Of a stretch of DNA of 64,000 nt, positions 58,690 to 64,000 are shown piece after piece. The DNA is from Quercus robur. Lineage: Eukaryota; Streptophyta; Magnoliopsida; Fagales; Fagaceae. The translations under genes and the position numbers were made by a program. How positions within the stretch are numbered: the stretch's first letter is position 1; each line of letters starts with the position of its first letter. The DNA is taken from NCBI RefSeq assembly GCF_932294415.1, contig NC_065536.1, positions 3,534,001-3,598,000 of the forward strand, given 5' to 3'. The notes under the pieces were generated by a model. The model searched no databases. It saw nothing but the letters and a program-made list of their open reading frames with translations, and was not told the origin of the DNA.

Positions 58690-58748
58690 ACCAATATTGC
58701 TTTTTTTTTTTTTTTTTTTTTTGCTGAAGACCAAACCAATATTGCTTT
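58690..58748 (-). mobile_element. Micro-insertion with 14-bp target duplication
   Basis: ACCAATATTGCTTT at 58690-58703 and 58735-58748, perfect, encloses a T run plus GCTGAAGACCAA. Confidence 0.65.
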
Positions 58749-59196
58749 GTTGGACCTTTTATTAGGTGAGTTTGTATTGCACACTTGTTTGTGTTCCAAG
58801 TACCTGCACCATATTGCTACTCCAACTATGAAAGTGATCATGATGACCTTCCTATCTTGTCACACACCATTATTGCTTTTAATACCACTTCGATAGGACG
58901 ATTCTATATTAAGAAGATTCTAATTGAGGCTTGAATATAAATTATTGTAATACCACTTAACTCAAAATTTTAAATAATAGTATATTGTGAAAAATAAATA
59001 AAATAATTAAGTTTAGATTTTCAAAACTAATATATACATTCCCTCATCTCCTTAGCCTAGGCTAGAGGATATATAAACTCATAATTTCACTTGCTATTAA
59101 AATATTATAAAGAGTTATTGGAAAACGAAAAATTATTGTTGGAATTTTTTTTTAACAACCAAAACACCATAAACCAAGCCTTTTTAGAACAAAATA

Positions 59197-60785
59197 GGCA
59201 AAAACTACATTTTAGTTCTTATATTTTCACGCGATTCCCACTTTGGTTCCTATTTTTTATTTTCACCGCTTTTACTCCTTATTCTGAACAACGTGTCTCG
59301 TTTTTGTCCCTGTCGTTACATTAGAGACGGAAAATGCACACGTGGCAAATGGCAGAATTAAAAAATATTAAAAATATTTTATTTTATTTTAAAATAAAAT
59401 AAAATTTTAGTTATCATTTAATTATTTAAATAATAATTGTTCTTCATGTTCTTCCCCCAAGAACATGGTTGCCCAGAAAATAAAAAATTCAAGATTTTCT
59501 TCTCTTTTCTTGCATTTTCTTAGCATCCAAAGAAACAAAAATATATACAAAATCATGATCAAACTCAGATACTCTAACACAATCAACTAACAAAACCCAA
59601 AACACTTAATCAAAAATAATAATAATAATAATAATAAAACAAACAAAACCCAAAACACGATCAGATCAAAAACAAGATACCAAAACTCAAAGCCAATCCT
59701 CATCAATAAAATACACTAAAACACAATCATGAGCTAGTCAGATCAAACCACGGTGACCATCAAACCACGATGATCATCTGGGTTTAGAGAGAGAGAAGAT
59801 CAGATCTTGGTCAAGGTGGGTTTCGGCCATGGATCTTCAACCATGGGGTTTCGGCCATGGGTCTTCAGCCATGGATTTAGAGAAGATGAACAAAAAATTT
59901 AAAACCCAGAAATTTTGAATTCAAACTCAAATTGGCCGAAACACAAAACTCAAAACCATATTTCAAACCCCCCACACCACCAAAGCATCAAACACAAAAA
60001 TAAAACCCATATTTTCGGCCCCCAAACACAAAACTCAAAACTCAAAACTCAAAACCCAAATTTTCTTATTTTCTGAGAAACCAAACAAAAACCTCAAATC
60101 CAAACCTTAGAGCCCAAACCAAACCACTTGCAACCTCAAATTCGAAGCTATCAAATCCAAACGGAATCAACCTCAGACCAGCCAAAACGGAATCAACCTC
60201 AGATTCACTGCTTTCTTCTTTCTCGTGTTTGCTTGGGGTGTGGATTTGAGAGGACATGGGAGAGAGGAAAAGAGAGACAAAGAGGATGGGATTGTGTGGG
60301 TTTTAATGAAAAAGAGAGGATGAAAGACTGAAAAGGAAAACATTTTTCTTGTATTTAAATCTAGGTTGTTGTTGTTGTTTTTTTTTTTTTTTTCTTTGGA
60401 GAAACATCTGGGCTGGTATTTTTGTTGTTCTTGTTCTAGATACACTTAGATCTTGATTCAAGTGGTTTTTGGATTTTAATTATGTTTTTAGTTTTTTTTT
60501 ATTTAGTTAAAATTGATAAATTAGTTTTTTTAAATTTAGATGCTGATGTGGCATTTTTTAATGCCAAATAACATTTTTTAATTATTATTTCAATGGCCAC
60601 GTCAGCTTTTAGTGTGTCAACAGTGCACTCCGTTTGTCACGTGTACATTTTCCGTTTCTAATGTAACGGCAGAGAAAAAAACGAGACGCGTTTTTCAGAA
60701 TAGGGAGTAAAAGCGGTGAAAATAAAAGATAGGGACCGAAGTAGAAATCGCGTGAAAATATAGGGACAAAAATGTGGTTTTTGCC
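59197..60785. mobile_element. Non-autonomous MULE-like element with about 150-bp terminal inverted repeats
   Basis: Left arm 59197-59345 begins GGCAAAAACTACATTTT and includes TATTTTCACGCGATT, TTTTCACCGCTTTTACTCC and ACGGAAAATGCACACGTG. The right arm (about 60640-60785) is its inverted copy at roughly 85 percent by eye. Long arms of this type are typical of Mutator-like or foldback elements. I could not confirm a 9-bp target duplication (flanks AACAAAATA and AAATATATA agree only partly). The 1.25-kb core has no transposase; it is rich in AAACCCAAAAC words and has a small (CCATGG/GGCCATGG) repeat cluster at 59825-59880. Confidence 0.75.
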
Positions 60786-62320
60786 AAATATATATATATA
60801 TATATGGTTTTTCTCCTTTGTGTCTTTCACTTGAGAATGACTAGCCTTATCTCTATTCTACTTTTGTTTTCATTTGGCTTTTCCTCGCGCTTTCCCTCTT
60901 GTAATTTTCTTTCCTAAATTGATTGATGACGATGCCGAAAAATCAACAGTAAGTCACACGGTCCTCACATGCTCGAAACAATACCTGCACAACACAAAAA
61001 GAGAAGACCCAATAGAGAGCACTGGTGTGATGCTGGCCAAATATCCTATGAAGATTAAGTTAGAACTTCTCACAACTCTAGAGTGCCAAAATTAGGGTGA
61101 ATTATGTGTACCTTAGTTTATGAGGGTCTTGGGTTTTTATAGTAGTAAAGGGTTGACATCTCTTCCTTGGTTTAGAAGTCTTTTCCTTATAAAAGTCTCT
61201 ATGAACGTATTTTGCGGAACCTTTTTCTTGTAGGATCCTTTTGATTAGCACTGAGCGTGGGGCACAAGATATTTCCATATACTGCATGCATGGAGACCAA
61301 GTAGAGCCACGTCAGAACCGTCAGTCTTGCATACCTCCTTCAGCCTATTGGCGTTAGCTTTCCATCTTTGCCTCAAGTTAACTCCGTCAGCTTGGAGCCG
61401 TAGACTCCTTACTGTTGCCATGTGTCAATGGATACAAGACCGACGGGTTTGCTTGGAACATCGCTCTACGCCTTTACATCAGTGAGTGTTCATATTTACA
61501 ATTTTATCCTTATCAATTGACATGGACTGAAGAGTCTTCACTTTTTCCCCTTCATGATTTTTGCTTCACTTTATGATTTTTGCTTCAACTGGTTGTCTGC
61601 CTTTTGAATTAGACAATTATTCTTCAATAGTCATCGTATTATAATGTTGAGAAAGATGTCACCATGTTCACACCTAAACGTAGACAATTGTATCCTATAT
61701 TCCTTTTCGTACGTATGAGACTATTAAAATAATTGTGATTGGACCTTGGCTTTTTCGACGTAGGTTTGGTTTTGATCACTTGGACTGAACAATTGATTTT
61801 GAATCTGCATTTTCAGATCAGCGAGTATGAGGCAATGTTTGGTATCTCTAACAAAAATAACTTTTACAGCTTCCAACTTTTATCCCAATAAGTTCAGAAG
61901 TTCTAATATCCGTTTCAAAATCTTATATCCCGACTTCTACAGCCAGGCATTATTATTTTGCGACATGCAAATGGCAAAGAGCCAAAGAGATATTAATAAC
62001 TATTAAAATATATGTATAAATACAAAAATTCTTTCATAATAGAGACATCAATTCTCTCATTCCCGGAATATTGAGGTTATTACATCTATGTTTGTAAGTG
62101 CGCCAATGATTCGTATAAACTAAGAATAGGGGTTGTGAACTTAAGCATTGTAGTTGTAGGATTTGTTATCAATGAAATAACTATTGTGTTTCGTTGTTCT
62201 CATTGTCAACTTGTGCATTATCTCAAAAAATCCTGTTGAGTTAGGTTGTTAATGCCTTGCATAGTGTTTAAATCACTGTGAGCACAGTCAGGAGACAGAA
62301 AATTTCGTTTATGCTCAAAC
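60786..62320. other. Intergenic, nothing firmly recognised
   Basis: 61090-61480 is less AT-rich and could be retrotransposon LTR debris, but no end or primer site is visible. No coding similarity seen. Confidence 0.4.
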
Positions 62321-62322
62321 TT

Positions 62323-62391
62323 CCATAACAATTTATGTGTTTAAGATTTAACCCCTTTGATACTTTTAGCCATGATTCAGTGGAATTTAAA
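62323..62391 (+). pseudogene. Short relic of a nicotianamine synthase 3' end
   Basis: CCATAACAATTTATGTGTTT followed by AAGATTTAACCCCTTTGATA and AGCCATGATTCAGTGGA aligns with the end of pseudogene 2 (56077-56133: ATGACAATGTGTTTGAGATT, AGCCAAGGTTCAGTGGA). Nothing upstream of it resembles NAS. Confidence 0.6.
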
Positions 62392-62605
62392 ACAAATAAT
62401 TTTTAGTAGTTTTGTTAGGAAGGTACCAGCCTACCAGGAAGAAGGGGAGGTAAAGTTGCACCTACTCAGGTTAAAAGATTTGTTGACCTGAAACCCTACG
62501 AAAGACTTGGAACAAAATATAATCTCTCTTTCACTTCATTTTCCTTTGTAACCACCAATAAGCTTCAATAATTTAAAGTTGTTTTGCTAGGAAGTTGCTT
62601 TTTTT

Positions 62606-62632
62606 GGGGGGGGGGGGGGGGGGGGGGGGGGG
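62606..62632. repeat. Homopolymer of 27 G
   Basis: An uninterrupted G run preceded by seven T residues and followed by TGGGG. Confidence 0.9.
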
Positions 62633-63124
62633 TGGGGTATGGGCATTTTATTTTCTCTCTTCATGTAACATCCAGATTTCTTTGCCCCTACGCTAACTTA
62701 TCTCAATGAGTAATGTTATATTTCACAACATTTTCAAAATAAATTTTATATAGTAAATTATATTTGGTTTCAATATGAGTTTGTCGTTAAAATTACTTTT
62801 TTGCCTACCAAAAACAACTTATAACTTAGGATTTGTAGCATTTCTTGCTATCTCAAAACCTCCAATTAGAAAATATCAATATGTAACGGAATGCTATTGA
62901 ATCAAATGACAAACATTGTTGAAAAAAAGATGATTTTTCCTTGGATGAAACAAAATTTGGATTTATCAGTCCTTAGCCAGAAAGATATGTGGCCATGAAA
63001 TTGGGATTAAGCAGAACAATATTGACTGGGTGATAGAGTCGGGGAAACACCTCTATTTACCATATTTTGGAACTTAGTTTCGTGGAATATATATATATAC
63101 ACACTTAATAAACTATTATTCTAT

Positions 63125-63210
63125 TAATGGGTGCTCTTAGGGTATTTGTTAATAAATTATTTTAGGAAAGTTTTGATACCATCTTTATAAAAAATATAAA
63201 AAGATGTCAA
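63125..63210. mobile_element. MITE fragment of the 43357 family
   Basis: TGGGTGCTCTTAGGGTATTT, then TAATAAATTATTTTAGGAAA and GTTTTGATACCATCTTTATA match the left half of that family. The right half is missing. Confidence 0.55.
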
Positions 63211-63458
63211 ACTACTACTCAATATCCAATTTCTCAACAAAAACAAAAAAAAAAGACTCAACATTCTTTATCTCAATATATTAAAAGGATTCAAAAAATT
63301 AGTTATTGTCATTTTAACTTCTAAAAATAGCCTTAATTTAATTAGTTTATCCTTATTCTAAAAACATTAGAAATGAGGGTAAAACCGTAAATTAACCAAA
63401 ATTAAAAACAAAAGATCTACAAAATAAAAACAAAATTATTATATAATTTTATATTATA

Positions 63459-63680
63459 CTAGTATTATGCCCGTGCGATGCACAACTTAATAAAAAATAT
63501 TTTGATAATATAATTAAATTTAATAACAAATAAAATGAAAAAAGAATTAATTCAAAATTTAAGATTTAAAGATAAATTGTACTTGTAAACTTAAAAGAAA
63601 TTTAATTTTTATTTCTTAGTTTGATATTTAAATCATTTGTTTCAGTGTTAATTTCATTCATGTAACGTCTTAATTTGTAA
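63459..63680 (-). mobile_element. Helitron-like 3' terminus, minus strand
   Basis: On the minus strand a short hairpin GTGC-ATC-GCAC (63473-63483) with flanking GGGC is followed 6 nt later by ACTAGT, i.e. a CTAG end at 63459-63462 next to T. Same layout as the ends at 46195 and 47797. The other end is not defined. Confidence 0.5.
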
Positions 63681-64000
63681 CGATCTCAAATTGGTGTTGG
63701 GTTCGAACGTTAAAGGCCCAAACAATAAATTTGTAGAGCGTGAATATTAAATAACTAGGTTAACTCCAAAAGAAAAACGATTCTTCTTCACGTTTATAAA
63801 TGGATTAGCCTTAGTATAACGATCAATTTCTCTTTGAAACAAGTTTAGTTCTTTCTTTCCTATGGTTTTCTTCTCAGTCCTCTTTGTTTTTTAAGTTCCG
63901 ATCCCCTTTCCTCAATGCCTTCTTTCATGTTATATACTACCCTCTTGATATCATCTTCACCACACACGTGTAGATTGGGTTTGGGGGATCTCTTTCTGTC
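63681..64000. other. Window edge, possible retrotransposon end
   Basis: Pyrimidine-rich DNA loosely similar to 29650-29760 (TATACTACC and ATCATCTTCACCA words). Could be part of an LTR that continues beyond the window; not assignable. Confidence 0.25.

Noticed and set aside
1..64000. CRISPR arrays, operons, riboswitches, bacterial-type features
   Set aside because: The sequence is plant nuclear DNA and shows no regularly spaced identical repeats with unique spacers.

Overview
This window is nuclear DNA from a flowering plant, most likely a woody eudicot. The protein-coding genes carry introns with GT-AG borders, the encoded proteins are plant types (nicotianamine synthase, a P-class PPR protein, mitochondrial LON1), and the intergenic DNA is AT-rich and crowded with plant transposon families (hAT, CACTA, Helitron, MULE, MITEs, SINEs). 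The repeat families look to me like those of Fagales such as oak or chestnut, but that is an impression and has not been searched.

Layout. 1-2.9 kb: 3' part of an autonomous-type hAT transposon (transposase exons plus one terminal repeat). 2.9-8.2 kb: MITEs and AT-rich DNA. 8.26-19.67 kb, minus strand: a complete 20-exon gene for the mitochondrial ATP-dependent protease LON1 (987 residues when spliced; every exon joins in frame). 21.6-24.1 kb: a LINE-type RNase H fragment lying antisense against the 5' end of an intronless PPR gene that looks orthologous to Arabidopsis At1g09820. 24.5-26.4 kb: a broken second copy of the 3' half of the gene at 30.7-35.1 kb, which encodes a conserved plant protein of unknown function (267 residues, two exons). 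35-48 kb: no gene, but many mobile elements, including three full-length copies of one tRNA-derived SINE, another SINE, a CACTA end, a probable copia LTR and two Helitron 3' ends. 48.1-56.1 kb: one intact nicotianamine synthase gene followed by two decayed tandem copies, with a tiny third relic near 62.3 kb. 56-64 kb: MITEs, a non-autonomous MULE-like element with about 150-bp inverted repeats, and a third Helitron end.

The host genes do not form a pathway. LON1 and the PPR protein are both probably mitochondrial but sit head to head 2.6 kb apart, with no sign of joint control. The most unusual signal is not a gene. It is a set of at least sixteen very short insertions (about 12-47 bp, essentially a poly(A)/poly(T) run plus a 4-12 nt tag), each bracketed by a 9-17 bp direct repeat. 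They look like footprints of target-primed reverse transcription in which almost nothing but the tail was copied. I found no CRISPR array, no free-standing tRNA or rRNA gene, and no convincing new multi-gene system.
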